Shown one piece after another: positions 37,097 through 47,453 of a stretch of 64,000 nucleotides of DNA; position 1 is the first letter of the stretch, and each line of letters begins with the position of its first letter. This DNA comes from Homalodisca vitripennis (taxonomy: Eukaryota; Arthropoda; Insecta; Hemiptera; Cicadellidae). The notes under the pieces were generated by a model. It was given only the letters and a program-made list of their open reading frames with translations, was not told the origin of the DNA and ran no database searches. The position numbers and the translations under genes are program-made. The stretch covers positions 94,852,501 through 94,916,500 of the forward strand of contig NC_060213.1 of assembly GCF_021130785.1 (NCBI RefSeq). Reading direction: 5' to 3'.

Positions 37097-38821
37097 GAAA
37101 TGGAAGGCTAGGCTTGCCGGTGGGAGCGGAGGAATTCTACACAGCTATGAGAGCTAAGTCCTAGTTTTAAGTTTTTTTTAAAGGGGTAGACGTTTTTCTA
37201 AATTTTTTTTTAGTTTTCTAAATTTTCCTTACACTGCCTTTTTTAATCAAAATGTTAAACTTTTTCGAAGTAGCTTGTTTTTAATGTGCAAGTCTGAGCC
37301 AAGCAGTTCTTGCAACCAACTGCTACCTAAGCCTAGTTGTGTAATAATTGAACATGTGAGTGGCAGTATTTCTTAAACTTTAGTAACTTATTCTCACTAA
37401 TTATTTAGGCATAGGTATTTGGTTGATTTTTTCTAGCTTAAAATTTTACTTTAAACCAATTTTAATAAATTTTTTTTCTCTCACCAAGTTAACTCTTAAC
37501 CTAACTTTTACTTTCACCTACAGTGTAGCCTGTTGCCTTAAACATACCTGGTACTTAATTACTTGTGCTTTCTAAACTTTAATTAGCACCTTTTAGTATT
37601 TTAATTTAAACTTTGGCTCAGATCTGTGCAAGTAAGGTCGAAGGATTTCATAGATGCTGTTGGTGACTGCGTATTGTACTGCCGCCTATGTATAGCCTAC
37701 CTTTTGTTTTTAAAGTTCTTAGCTTTCTGGTTAATATTTGAAACCCCCATTCAGTTTCACCAGATTATTTACTTTGGGTTGGCTTATAATTAAAAGTGTT
37801 CTTTTTATATGACTTGCTTTCCTTCTGATATTTCATCTCTACATCTGATTTATTTAAAATTTTTAACCTTTCCACACCTACCCTTAGTTCCAAATGCAAT
37901 TAATTGTTGTTATTCTAGGATTTAATTAATTATTTAGTTATTTATTTATTCTTCCAGCGGATTTACTCCACTTGTACATGTTTTAAGTTGATAAGAGTTT
38001 AAATTTTTTAATAGCACTAATTTGATGATTTTGTCTACTGCGTTGAATTTATTCGAGTCTTACACAATTTTGTTAATTAATCTTAGTCTATACACAAGGT
38101 AAGAGAAGTGTTACTGTTAAATTTATCTGATATTTTTTCTACTTAGAAACATGTCAAACTTTTATGTAGGCCTATGCTATTTGAATGTTCGGGGCAGTTC
38201 AAGCTTAAGGGGTTGATTTAGTCTAACAGTTTGCAATTTTTTTTCTAAAACCTTCTTCAAAACTTTAATGTTATTGTAAAAATAATAATTCTTTTTAGTC
38301 TATTATTAAAAGCCCTTTGCTTCTTTTGACTAGTGCCGGTTTAAGTTAAAACAGTTAAAGTTAATATGGAGAACAACCTTAGTTTCAACTTTTGATAAAA
38401 ATAACATAGGCCTATGCTTGTTTTGTAATTTTTATGAAGTTGCAGCTTGGGGTTTGGATTTTACGTGCTGACATACATATAAGTGATTTAATTAGTTACA
38501 AACTAAACTTTCTTTCCAAAGTGTTGAAACATCCTTTCTTTTACAAACTTTTAAAACTATAGTTTGCCACCTTGAGGGTTCACTATTTTATAATATACCA
38601 AACCCTAGTGGACTCTTTGGATTGATTGATATGTCAGCTTGCTTGATTCAGCTTCGGGTGTTTAACTTACCTAAATTTCAGTTTAGCCTAATTTAAGCCT
38701 TAAGTGGTTAAATAAATTTTTTTTTCCTTTGGTCTTTAATTTCTTAATTTTTAATTTTTCACTGGGGTTTTTTTTTTGGATTCTTGGCCTCGATGTCTCA
38801 TTCCCTAACATTTTGCGGGAT
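37097..38821 (+). other. Long untranslated leader, unit A
   Basis: About 1.7 kb of T-rich sequence between primer-binding site and gag, with no ORF of note and recurrent AGGCCTATGC phrases. It is nearly the same as 40972-42664 in unit B. Both run to ATTCTTGGCCTC (ending at 38791 in A, 42664 in B), where A continues towards gag and B jumps to 3' sequence. Confidence 0.8.
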
Positions 38822-39835
38822 ATGCTTAGAGAGGTACCCATTACTTCTGGTACAGATTTATTTCAGCTAACAGAATTTCTCGTAAAAATCCAAAAAATAG
38901 TAGAGTTAAATTTAGGTTCAGATAAAACTATTCTATTAAACGCTGTGGCACGCACTGAAGGCAGACTTCGTAATGTGTGGATGGGTCTCGTGAGTGCTAA
39001 CTCTACCTGGCCGAATGCTCTGCAGACAATTAGGTTTACCTTTTTCTCATCTAGGGCCATTAGAGACATTCAGTCTAAACTCATGTATAGACAACAACGA
39101 CTGTCAGAACCTTATGCTGATTATCTTACTGACATTGTTAGCATTTTCCAAATTCTTGGACCAGAAATAAGTGATGGCGAGATTTTTACAACTATTTTTA
39201 CCGGTCTCAACCCTCATACTAGGGCAGCTTTTGCAGGTCTTCAACCCCCTACCACAGTACAACAACTGAAAAACATGGTTTCCATGATTGAGAGTTTGAC
39301 GGTCAACACTGTTCAAGCTCCGTTAGGGTATAGCAATTCTGAATCTCAGGAAGCTGCAATAGATTCTAATAAAAATGTCACTTATGATAATACTAATTTA
39401 CAATACGCTGGACATCTTTTCCAAAATAATCGTTATAATAACAGAACATTTTACCGTGGTTCGGGTACAAACTTCGACCGAGACGCCGCTAAGAGAACCC
39501 CCTATAGCACATTTTATCCAAACCATTCATTTGGAGGTAACCAAAGGCAAGGAAGCGGGCCTTACAATAATAGTAGACCTTACCAGAACTTTCATTCTCA
39601 ACCCAATAATTCTAGGCAGGGCCAAGTAAGGGCAAATGGCTATGATAATGCTTTCAATCAGCGGCTGAACCCCCAAGTTTGTAATTCTAATCAATTGCAA
39701 GATAATATGCTACCAGGGAACAATAGTAGGCCAAACCAGGAACGGAGGTTTTCCTATAATAGGAATAATCAAAACCATAATTATAGTTCCGCTAATCCTG
39801 CGGTTAATTTAAACTCCAAAAGGGGAATTCGCTGA
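38822..39835 (+). CDS. gag: Gag capsid-type polyprotein, unit A
   Basis: I start it at the first in-frame ATG (38822). The frame is open further upstream but only through leader-like T-rich codons. The 337-residue product begins M-L-R-E-V-P-I-T-S-G. The first half is helical and hydrophobic with the pattern of retrotransposon Gag capsids (around residues 50-150: L-R-N-V-W, Y-A-D-Y-L-T-D-I-V, G-L-N-P-H-T-R-A-A-F). The C-terminal half is dominated by N, R, G, Q, Y and S, with no CCHC zinc knuckle, so RNA binding is probably through basic RG/RN-rich sequence. It forms the particle shell in related elements. The stop at 39833-39835 overlaps the pol frame, which is one base back. The reading frame looks intact. 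Confidence 0.8.
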   Translation: MLREVPITSGTDLFQLTEFLVKIQKIVELNLGSDKTILLNAVARTEGRLRNVWMGLVSANSTWPNALQTIRFTFFSSRAIRDIQSKLMYRQQRLSEPYADYLTDIVSIFQILGPEISDGEIFTTIFTGLNPHTRAAFAGLQPPTTVQQLKNMVSMIESLTVNTVQAPLGYSNSESQEAAIDSNKNVTYDNTNLQYAGHLFQNNRYNNRTFYRGSGTNFDRDAAKRTPYSTFYPNHSFGGNQRQGSGPYNNSRPYQNFHSQPNNSRQGQVRANGYDNAFNQRLNPQVCNSNQLQDNMLPGNNSRPNQERRFSYNRNNQNHNYSSANPAVNLNSKRGIR

Positions 39836-39867
39836 AAGGGCCGGCATTCCCCAAGAAGACTAGGCCC
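39808..39867 (+). promoter_or_regulatory. -1 ribosomal frameshift signal with predicted pseudoknot
   Basis: The heptamer TTTAAAC at 39808-39814 sits in the gag frame exactly as T TTA AAC. The pol (-1) frame opens at the same base, just after a stop at 39805-39807. A 7-base spacer (TCCAAAA) leads to stem 1, GGGGAAT (39822-39828) with ATTCCCC (39846-39852), perfect over 7 pairs. The 17-base loop contains GGGCC (39838-39842), which can pair with GGCCC (39863-39867), giving an H-type pseudoknot with loops of 9, 3 and 10 bases. Gag would terminate 21 bases after the heptamer without slippage. Confidence 0.85.
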
Positions 39868-40548
39868 ATTAATCCTTTAGCTCCGGCTTTGCCCAAGGTC
39901 AAACCCCTAGAAATTCCTATTGCTTTTTCTAACATTAAGACTTCTGCTGTGTTTGATACTGGTTCTACCAGATCTATCGTAGCTAAAAGCGTATTTGATA
40001 CTCTCTCTAAACTCAAGGGTGTCGTGAAGAAAGTTGAAGAAACTTCATTGACGGCTACAGCTGCAAATGGTTCAGATGTCTCCTTTCAATTTTTGGCCCA
40101 TATTCATTTCAAATTAGCTTGTTTCTCTTGGACTTTCCCATTTCTTGTTACTAACAACTTACCGGTTCCTGTTTTGATTGGACTCGACTTCATTCAGGCC
40201 TCTGAAATGAGCATTAATGCGGCTCAACGCCAGGTGTCTTTTCCCTTTGACACTTCACTAGTTATAGCCGAAAACCAAGAGGATGAACAGGCAGAGGATG
40301 TTAGTTTGGGACCTATCTTTGGAGAGAGGCTTGATAATTCCCAAGTTCAGACATTTAAAAATATTCTGCGGTGTTTTCCCGAAACTGTGACCAAACAGCT
40401 GGGTAAAACTAACCTTTTGACTTATTCTATCACTGTCAAGTCAGACAAGCCGTTCAGGTGCCGTCCGTATCATTATGCTCCCCCGAAAATGGCTTTAATT
40501 CGTGAGCATATCGAAGGCCTTCTGGAGAAAGGCGTTACTAAGATTTGA
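39808..40548 (+). pseudogene. pol: Pol, 5' part: protease and start of reverse transcriptase (truncated)
   Basis: This frame is reached by -1 slippage from gag. The retroviral-type aspartic protease has its active site D-T-G-S-T at 39955-39969 and the second hydrophobic motif V-L-I-G-L-D-F-I at about 40171-40194. From about 40405 the start of a Ty3/Gypsy reverse transcriptase appears (Y-S-I-T-V, then P-F-R-C-R-P-Y, then E-H-I-E-G-L-L-E-K-G-V). The frame ends at 40546-40548 close to a deletion junction with the downstream LTR (homology to the LTR starts at 40559). The palm, RNase H and integrase are missing. In an intact element this would make one Gag-Pol polyprotein cut by its own protease. 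Confidence 0.85.
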
Positions 40549-40558
40549 ACACAATTTT

Positions 40559-40949
40559 GCGTTTGCCACTTTATTTTGTTGGTCTTTGGACGGACCGGGA
40601 GCTGTTTCCTTACAGCTGGTCGAGCCATCTGTTTTACCAGATGGTTGTTCTCTTTCTAGATGTTTCTGTGGCTTTCTGGCTTTTTGATTGGTTCTAGTAT
40701 TTTCAGGTTTTCTAGATATCGGGAATTAGGTTTCTTGTCGTCTTCTCTTCTGACTTCGATAGGGCAAGGACATCTTGGAGTTTTCTGTGGTCGGAGTTAC
40801 AAAATCAAAGCTGGCTGCCCGCTCCCTCTACGAACCGGCACGGTGTTTTGGTGTTAATATCGTATGCCTACCTTCCAATCAACGTTTCACGACCTCGTTT
40901 AATATTTAGGACCCAGTCTTTCCAAATTCAGTTTTCGAATATCGTCGCA
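40559..40949 (+). repeat. LTR (5' LTR of unit B), missing its first 4 bases
   Basis: 391 bases that I cannot distinguish by eye from 45120-45510. The 3' copy starts TGTGGCG, and here the first four bases are replaced by pol-side sequence (ATTTTGCG). It ends CGTCGCA, followed after AAT by the primer-binding site. Several short ORFs inside it are not genes. Confidence 0.9.
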
Positions 40950-40952
40950 AAT

Positions 40953-40971
40953 TGGTAGCAGAGCGTGGTTT
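40953..40971 (+). promoter_or_regulatory. Primer-binding site, unit B
   Basis: Same TGGTAGCAGAG plus TGGTTT as in unit A, with the same 3-base offset from the LTR. Confidence 0.7.
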
Positions 40972-42664
40972 GAAATGGAAGGCTAGGTTTGCCGGTGGGA
41001 GCGGAGGAATTCTACACAGCTATGAGAGCTAAGTCCTAGTTTTAAGTTTTTTTAAAGGGGTAGACGTTTTTCTAAATTTTTTTAGTTTTCTAAACTTTCC
41101 TTACACTGCCTTTTTTACTCAAAATGTTAAACTTTTTCAAAGTAGCTTGTTTTTAATGTGCAGGTCTGAGCCAAGCAGTTCTTGCAACCAACTGCTACCT
41201 AAGCCTAGTTGTGTAATAATTGAACATGTGAGTGGCAGTATTTCTTAAACTTTAGTAACTTATTCTCACTAATTATTTTAGGCATAGGTATTTGGTTGAT
41301 TTTTTTCTAGCTTAAAATTTTACTTTAAACCAATTTTAATAATTTTTTTTTCTCTCACCAATGTTAACTCTTAACCTAACTTTTACTTTCACCTACAGTG
41401 TAGCCTGTTGCCTTAAACATACCTGGTACTTAATTACTTGTGCTTTCTAAACTTTAATTAGCACCTTTTAGTATTTTAATTTAAACTTTGGCTCAGATCT
41501 GTGCAAGTAAAGTCGAAGGATTTCATAGATGCTGTTGGTGACTGCGTATTGTACTGCCGCCTATGTATAGCCTACCTTTTGTTTTTAAAGTTCTTAGCTT
41601 TCTGGTTAATATTTGAAACCCCCATTCAGTTTCACCAGATTATTTACTTTGGGTTGGCTTATAATTAAAAGTGTTCTTTTTATATGACTTGCTTTCCTTC
41701 TGATATTTCATCTCTACATCTGATTTATTTAAAATTTTTAACCTTTCCACACCTACCCTTAGTTCCAAATGCAATTAATTGTTGTTATTCTAGGATTTAA
41801 TTAATTATTTAGTTATTTATTTATTCTTCCAGCGGATTTACTCCACTTGTACATGTTTTAAGTTGATAAGAGTTTAAATTTTTTAATAGCACTAATTTGA
41901 TGATTTTGTCTACTGCGTTGAATTTATTCGAGTCTTACACAATTTTGTTAATTAATCTTAGTCTATACACAAGGTAAGTGAAGTGTTACTGTTAAATTTA
42001 TCTGATATTTTTTCTACTTAGAAACATGTCAAACTTTTATGTAGGCCTATGCTATTTGATTGTTCGGGGCAGTTCAAGCTTAAGGGATTGATTTAGTCTA
42101 ACAGTTTGCAATTTTTTTTCTAAAACCTTCTTCAAAACTTTAATGTTATTGTAAAAATAATAATTCTTTCATAGTCTATTATTAAAAGCCCTTTGATTCT
42201 TTTGACTAGTGCCTGTTTAAATTAAAACAGTTAAAGTTAATATGGAGTACACCTTTAGTTTCAACTAGTATTGAAAGTAACATAGGCCTAGGCTTGTTTT
42301 GTAATTTTTATGAAGTTGCAGCTTGGGGTTGGATTTGACGTGCTGACATACATATAAGTGATTTAATTACTTACAAACTAAACTTTCTTTCCAAAATGTT
42401 GAAACATCCTTTCTTTTACAAACTTGTAAAACTATAGTTTGCCACCTTGAGGGTTCACTATTTTATAATATACCAAACCCTAGTGGACTCTTTGGATTGA
42501 TTGATATGTCAGCTTGCTTGATTCAGCTTCGGGTGTTTAACTTACCTAAATTTCAGTTTAGCCTAATTTAAGCCTTAAGTGGTTAAATAATTTTTTTTTC
42601 CTTTGGTCTTTAATTTCTTAATTTTTAATTTTTCACTGGGGTTTTTTTTTGGATTCTTGGCCTC
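40972..42664 (+). other. Leader, unit B
   Basis: Counterpart of the unit A leader. Differences I can point to include GCTAGGTTTGCC for GCTAGGCTTGCC, TTTTTCAAAG for TTTTTCGAAG, and a changed stretch at about 42246-42280. It stops at GGCCTC, the exact point where A turns into gag-proximal sequence. Confidence 0.8.
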
Positions 42665-43173
42665 AAAAGAGTTTTTTTTTTTGGGGGTGTTCTAAATTAT
42701 TTACAGTTTAAAGGGAGAGTTTACTATTTGGGCTTGTGTCTTATTCACTTGGGACTTGTTGAACTTTATGTAGTAGTTACCTGTAGCGCTACTTTACGAC
42801 TTGCTCCATATATTTTTTTTTGCTCTTCTACGGTACAGTTGCTCTTGCTTTTGATTAATTCCTTTGTTTACTTTGTTTCCCTCTCTTATTCTTTTAGGTT
42901 TTGAAAGGTGTTGTTAGTTTTTTTGAATACTTTGAACTTTCTCAACCTTTTGAGACGAAACAAATTGAGTCTACCCCCGACTGATGGCAGCCGACATTTT
43001 TTGCTCTGAAAGCCAAACTTTTGATTTTTTTTTCTGCCTACACCTGTTAGTGATACTGGAAGTTGGTTTCATGGTAATAATAAGGCAATGTACTATATGC
43101 TTTTATTTATTTGTAATACTATAAATTGAAATAGTTTTTTTTTAACTTGTACTTTTTGCACACACCACAGTAA
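42665..43173 (+). other. T-rich non-coding block, unit B
   Basis: Directly follows the leader in place of gag and most of pol. It has T homopolymers and no open frame. Its origin within a full element is unclear. Confidence 0.4.
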
Positions 43174-43290
43174 AATTGCTCTAATGATTTTCTGAATACT
43201 TTTGCTGTGACTTTGAGGTGTCCCAATTCAGGGAAACTTATTAGGTCGGCCCATGTTTCTCACCTGAAGAAATATTTTAGGCCTATCTAA
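43174..43290 (+). pseudogene. pol: Pol C-terminal tail remnant (integrase end)
   Basis: An open frame of 38 codons ends at a stop (43288-43290), with S-G-K-L-I-R-S-A-H-V-S-H-L-K-K-Y-F-R-P-I at its end. Ty3/Gypsy integrases commonly finish with 'G+...+HVS.LK.Y'. An upstream stop at 43171 and non-coding sequence before it show that the rest of integrase is deleted. Confidence 0.6.
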
Positions 43291-45103
43291 GACCAAAGCG
43301 CCGCTGCCGGGACGTTTATAGGGATGGTTTAGGGCATAGTGATGTTAGTTTAGTTTTTTCCCTCCTCCTTCTTCTTCTTCTTCTCTTCCTTACACCACAT
43401 TAACACTCTGATACTTTTACTCCTCTTCTTTTACAGTACATATACACGGGGGGATCAGGATTAGCATTGGCTGTTTAGAGAATTTTTTTTTGCTTCGGCA
43501 ATTTTTCTAGGCTGTACATTGGGAGTGAATTTTATGTTTATTTATTTTTAACATTCCCTAATGCAGTCGCGCAGCCTGCTATCCTTGGTTCGGCCAACCC
43601 ATTACATTTTACAACACAAGCTTACTTTTTCTTTCCCTTTTCCTTTTCTTTGTCTTTCTCTTGCTTAGTAGGGTCAGTCTTTTGGCAGTAGGTGGAATTC
43701 GTCTTTGTTATTCAGCTAAGTTAAGCAGCGATGGATAGGTGTAGTTTTTATTGTTGAAAATATTGTTGAAGATTGTAGTTTGTCTATATATTTTTTGTAG
43801 TTAGTTGTTGTTGTTATCTCTTTGTGTCTTTAAGACTTTATAATTTTGTCTCTGAAGCTGCTAAATGTTCCAGCAGCTATCTTATTTATTTGCTGTTTAG
43901 TGTTTATATTGGAAGTGTTTTTTTTTACTGTTGTTACTGTTATCCTTTGAAGGCTTTTTTTATTGTTATTGTTTTAGAGGTTTATTGATTGTTAACCTAA
44001 TTTTGTTGGGTTTTGGCCCAGTTAGTTTTTTTTGGGTCTCTTTTCCGTAGGTTTCAGGGTTTTTTTTTGCCTTTCCTGGCCAACGCTTAGAAACTAGTTG
44101 TTTTTTTGTTTTTAAAGTTCCTAATTAAACCACTTTACCACGACCAAATGATTTCCTTACTCCGTTAAGCTCTTCCCGTAGCTCTACAGTTTTTCTTTCA
44201 CGCCTTTTAAGAGCCTGAATTTATTTGCTCCAAGTCTCTAAATTTAAAAAACTAGTATGGAAAAATAAAACTTTATTTTGTCTTTTCCCACTGGCCACCA
44301 ATTTTTTTTTCTCAGCCGTCCCGTAGGGGGAGGAGAGTACTGGCCCACTTTTGCTAAATTTTGCCAGTACCAGGTTTTTACCTAATTAGCCTTTACAACA
44401 CGAACTTGGGTCTGTTGATATTATGATGGGTGTAATTTTCTCATATTTTTAATTTTCGCTTTGGAATGGTCTCTTCATCCCTTCTGTTCCTCCCATCTTT
44501 GAAGAAAAAAAATACAGACCTTATGTCTGGAGTAATATTCTCCCGGCGGTCCAAGGAGTTCCGCCAGCCGTTCGGGGTTTCCATTCGGGTGCTTAAGTGG
44601 CCCTTGGGTTCCGGGGTGGAGATACCCGGAGGGTGGAGACTTTAGGAAGTGCTTTGGCTAATAAGCTTTGGCTAATAAGTGTACACTTATTTAATTTCCT
44701 TCCCAACCTTACTGGAACACCCTCTTGTAGCCTTTTGACCACCAAGCGTATTAGTGATGTAGAAACAAACGAAAAAACCCATCCTTGTGTCAACACTTCA
44801 GACCTTTATTTATTGGTAGCTACCACAGAAAGTAGTTAATTTTGTTCAAGTTTTTTTTTACTACTACTAGGCTTTTCCTCAAGCCTCTTTAAACTAAAAA
44901 AATTTAATCTTGAGTAGTGTGGTCAGTCGGAATGGATTCTAGCCGTTACGCTTTTGGAGCGCCTCGCGAGCGTGCAGGATATCCATACTAGAGCTATTTC
45001 TAGCTGTTTGCTAACGACAGCAGTACCAGTTGTAGTCTCTAATCTTTCCGTCCTTGTCTTCCTACCTTATCCTTTTGAGTTTTTTTCTTTTCTCTCCCGG
45101 GGT
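43291..45103 (+). other. Long 3' non-coding region, unit B
   Basis: Between the pol end and the polypurine tract there are 1.8 kb of T- and pyrimidine-rich sequence (CTTCTTCTTCTTCTTC at about 43370) with no env-like ORF. The 80-codon ORF at 44597-44839 has no recognisable features. GCTTTGGCTAATAA is tandemly doubled near 44652. Confidence 0.6.
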
Positions 45104-45115
45104 AGAGGGGGAGGA
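45104..45115 (+). promoter_or_regulatory. Polypurine tract
   Basis: AGAGGGGGAGGA lies immediately before the LTR start TGTGG, the site of plus-strand priming in LTR elements. Confidence 0.85.
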
Positions 45116-45510
45116 TGTGGCGTTTGCCACTTTATTTTGTTGGTCTTTGGACGGACCGGGAGCTGTTTCCTTACAGCTGGTCGAGCCATCTGTTTTACCA
45201 GATGGTTGTTCTCTTTCTAGATGTTTCTGTGGCTTTCTGGCTTTTTGATTGGTTCTAGTATTTTCAGGTTTTCTAGATATCGGGAATTAGGTTTCTTGTC
45301 GTCTTCTCTTCTGACTTCGATAGGGCAAGGACATCTTGGAGTTTTCTGTGGTCGGAGTTACAAAATCAAAGCTGGCTGCCCGCTCCCTCTACGAACCGGC
45401 ACGGTGTTTTGGTGTTAATATCGTATGCCTACCTTCCAATCAACGTTTCACGACCTCGTTTAATATTTAGGACCCAGTCTTTCCAAATTCAGTTTTCGAA
45501 TATCGTCGCA
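45116..45510 (+). repeat. 3' LTR, complete (395 bp, TG...CA)
   Basis: Starts TGTGGCG after the polypurine tract and ends GTCGCA before host-like sequence (AAGAATATATACC). It gives the full LTR length, from which the truncations of the other two LTR ends are judged. No internal TATA or polyadenylation signal stands out. Confidence 0.9.
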
Positions 45511-45759
45511 AAGAATATATACCTAATATCCGTCACACAGATAGAAGATAAAGTCCACAAACTAAATCCTTCTCTAGTATTATTTACATTCATATAAAAC
45601 TTTATATTTTTGTAAATTGACGTTTCACAGTAGTTTTTGAATATAAAATGTCTACTAACCAAGTGATGAACGTGTTCGAGAAGTTAGGCTATTACGTCCC
45701 ATACTTTTACTCAGTTTGTTTAGGAACGTATTCATTCTTCGATTTTCTCATTCTCGTCA
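45511..45759. other. Host flank of the LTR element
   Basis: No feature was recognised. Confidence 0.4.
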
Positions 45760-46140
45760 TGTGGGCAACCATGACCGTCATTCACATATAGGTAACTTCA
45801 AGGCAAATCCCGTAAATTTACATGTACCAGCATCTAATTCAGTGTTTTATATACAGAATTTAAGCTTTCAAAATTTCTTGTGACTAGACTGCAATTGTCG
45901 GAAATAAGCTTACGAGTAAAAGGACAGACGTTAATGGTTGTTTTCTGCCTCTTGAATAACAGCCTTCTTTAAAGCTTAAACAATTATTAGAATTAGTTTT
46001 TTAGCAGAATCTGCTCTCCTCCTAATTTATAATTTTACGATGAATGGTAAACTGATTTAGTCCAATTTTGTGTTTTTTTTATTTAATTATAACTGGTCAC
46101 TGCCAATATGTTATGGTTAGATGTGGTATGTTACTGACAT
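45760..46140. repeat. Duplicated segment m, copy 2
   Basis: Counterpart of 14240-14620, separated from its exon c (36323) by the retrotransposon. Confidence 0.5.
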
Positions 46141-46695
46141 AGAACCGTTATATTAAGTAGAAAGTTTTTTCAGGAACGTTTGAAGAATAGTAAATAAATA
46201 TATTGATTAATATTGCTACTTTGGAAACTTTCAGTGATACTTTGTTAAATAAAATATCTACTTATTATATGATTAAAATAAAACATTTTCCAGTCTAAAC
46301 ATGCAAAGAAATATGCAAATATCAGATTTTCATGAAATATATATAAATAAAGCACAATCTATGCTTTCACAGATTAATATTATATAAGCTACGAGTTAGA
46401 ATCTCTCATACAATCGCTGCATATTTAATAATGCTTAATGTTTACCTCCTGGCGATCCGTTTATATATTATCAACATAGATATGATAAAGTTAGCAAAAT
46501 TTATAAGAGAAATACAATGGCTTATTTCCATCTTACTATACATTGCTATTTCAGAAACAAATATTAATGATTAATTTAGATCACATTCAACTAACAGAGT
46601 TGATGCAGAATTATCACAAGTATTTTTTATTCAATATATATACACTTAAAATAGTTTAAAAATAAAGAAATTTGAGTCAAAACGTATTTCTGTAG

Positions 46696-46797
46696 GTGAT
46701 TTATACGCAATTACGCGGTGCAGTGATTCGTGACGTCACAGACAGTGCAATTATACTGCCGAGAGTTAAGAAGCCTTTCCTCTGAGTTAACAGCTTG
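46696..46797 (+). pseudogene. Serine-protease-like LP exon, copy 3
   Basis: The acceptor is CGTATTTCTGTAG. It reads V-I-Y-T-Q-L-R-G-A-V-I-R-D-V-T-D-S-A-I-I-L-P-R, so the LP of the family is kept, then V-K-K-P-F and a stop. The 3' part differs from the 11834 subtype and resembles the copy at 256 (CAGCTTGG.AATAAG against CCGCTTGG.ATAAG). Confidence 0.5.
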
Positions 46798-46805
46798 GTA
46801 ATAAG

Positions 46806-47453
46806 AATTACAAGACAGAGCCAACAAGGTTATTTTGATTTAGTTTTCAGTTAATTATATCTATTGCTGATCATTTTCAGATTGATTATATAAATAAAGT
46901 AAAAATTACATGTTATTACTGTATTCAAATGTAGATATACTCCTGTTATGTAAGTATGTAATTTTTTATCGCCGTTTTAGTCATTCTTTTTTATCGGAGG
47001 TATGGTAAAAACTGTTTAATTAAAAATTAATATAGTCACTTTTTTTCTAAGTAAATATATATAATTGAAAATTATTTTGTAGAATAGATATGGTACCTTG
47101 TATATAATCTGGCATGAATTTATACTATAGTTTTAACAGTCTTGTTAATTCAGTGTGAACAAACTTCTATCATTTTAGCTAATGATTTTAAGTATTATTA
47201 AATATATATATCTGTAACAATTTATATTGTTGAGATGGAAGCAATCACCCGAGAACAATTTTATAACATGTGATGATACATATCATAAGCTACATGCAAG
47301 AAAAATCGTAAGAAACGATGTTTGAGAACTAGTTTTGGTAACAAAAAACGCAAACTATCAGCGTTCAGGAACACCGTAACTTAAAAACGAGGCCGAGAGT
47401 GAGATCGATAACGCTAGGCTATTGCATTACGGCCGAAGTATTTGTAAAGGAAG
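46806..47453. other. Intron-like stretch
   Basis: Near 47390 the sequence ACGAGGCCGAGAGTGAGATC and CTAGGCTATTGCATTACGG corresponds to the conserved phrase before the 46-nt exon at 1054. Confidence 0.4.

Larger units (their letters stand above)
37066..45510 (+). mobile_element. Ty3/Gypsy LTR retrotransposon complex, two deleted units in tandem
   Basis: Unit A (37066-40558) begins with only the last 9 bases of an LTR (ATCGTCGCA), then primer-binding site, leader, gag, and pol as far as the start of reverse transcriptase. Unit B (40559-45510) is LTR, primer-binding site, leader, short pol tail, 3' non-coding region, polypurine tract, LTR. The leaders of A and B differ by scattered substitutions and small indels (a few percent), yet the two full LTR copies look identical. 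Gag and protease sit in A, the pol end and polypurine tract sit in B, and the middle of pol (most of reverse transcriptase, RNase H, most of integrase) is in neither. No 5-base target duplication is visible. Neither unit could move on its own. Confidence 0.85.

Noticed and set aside
38729..38821. Gag starting at 38729 on a TTG codon
   Set aside because: The first 31 codons are T-rich leader sequence also present in unit B. The first in-frame ATG is at 38822.
40502..40857. Short ORFs repeated at 45054-45418
   Set aside because: They lie in the LTRs and recur because the LTRs are identical.
44597..44839. Env-like or extra ORF in the 3' region of the retrotransposon
   Set aside because: 80 codons with no signal peptide, membrane segment or cysteine pattern. 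The surrounding DNA is non-coding.
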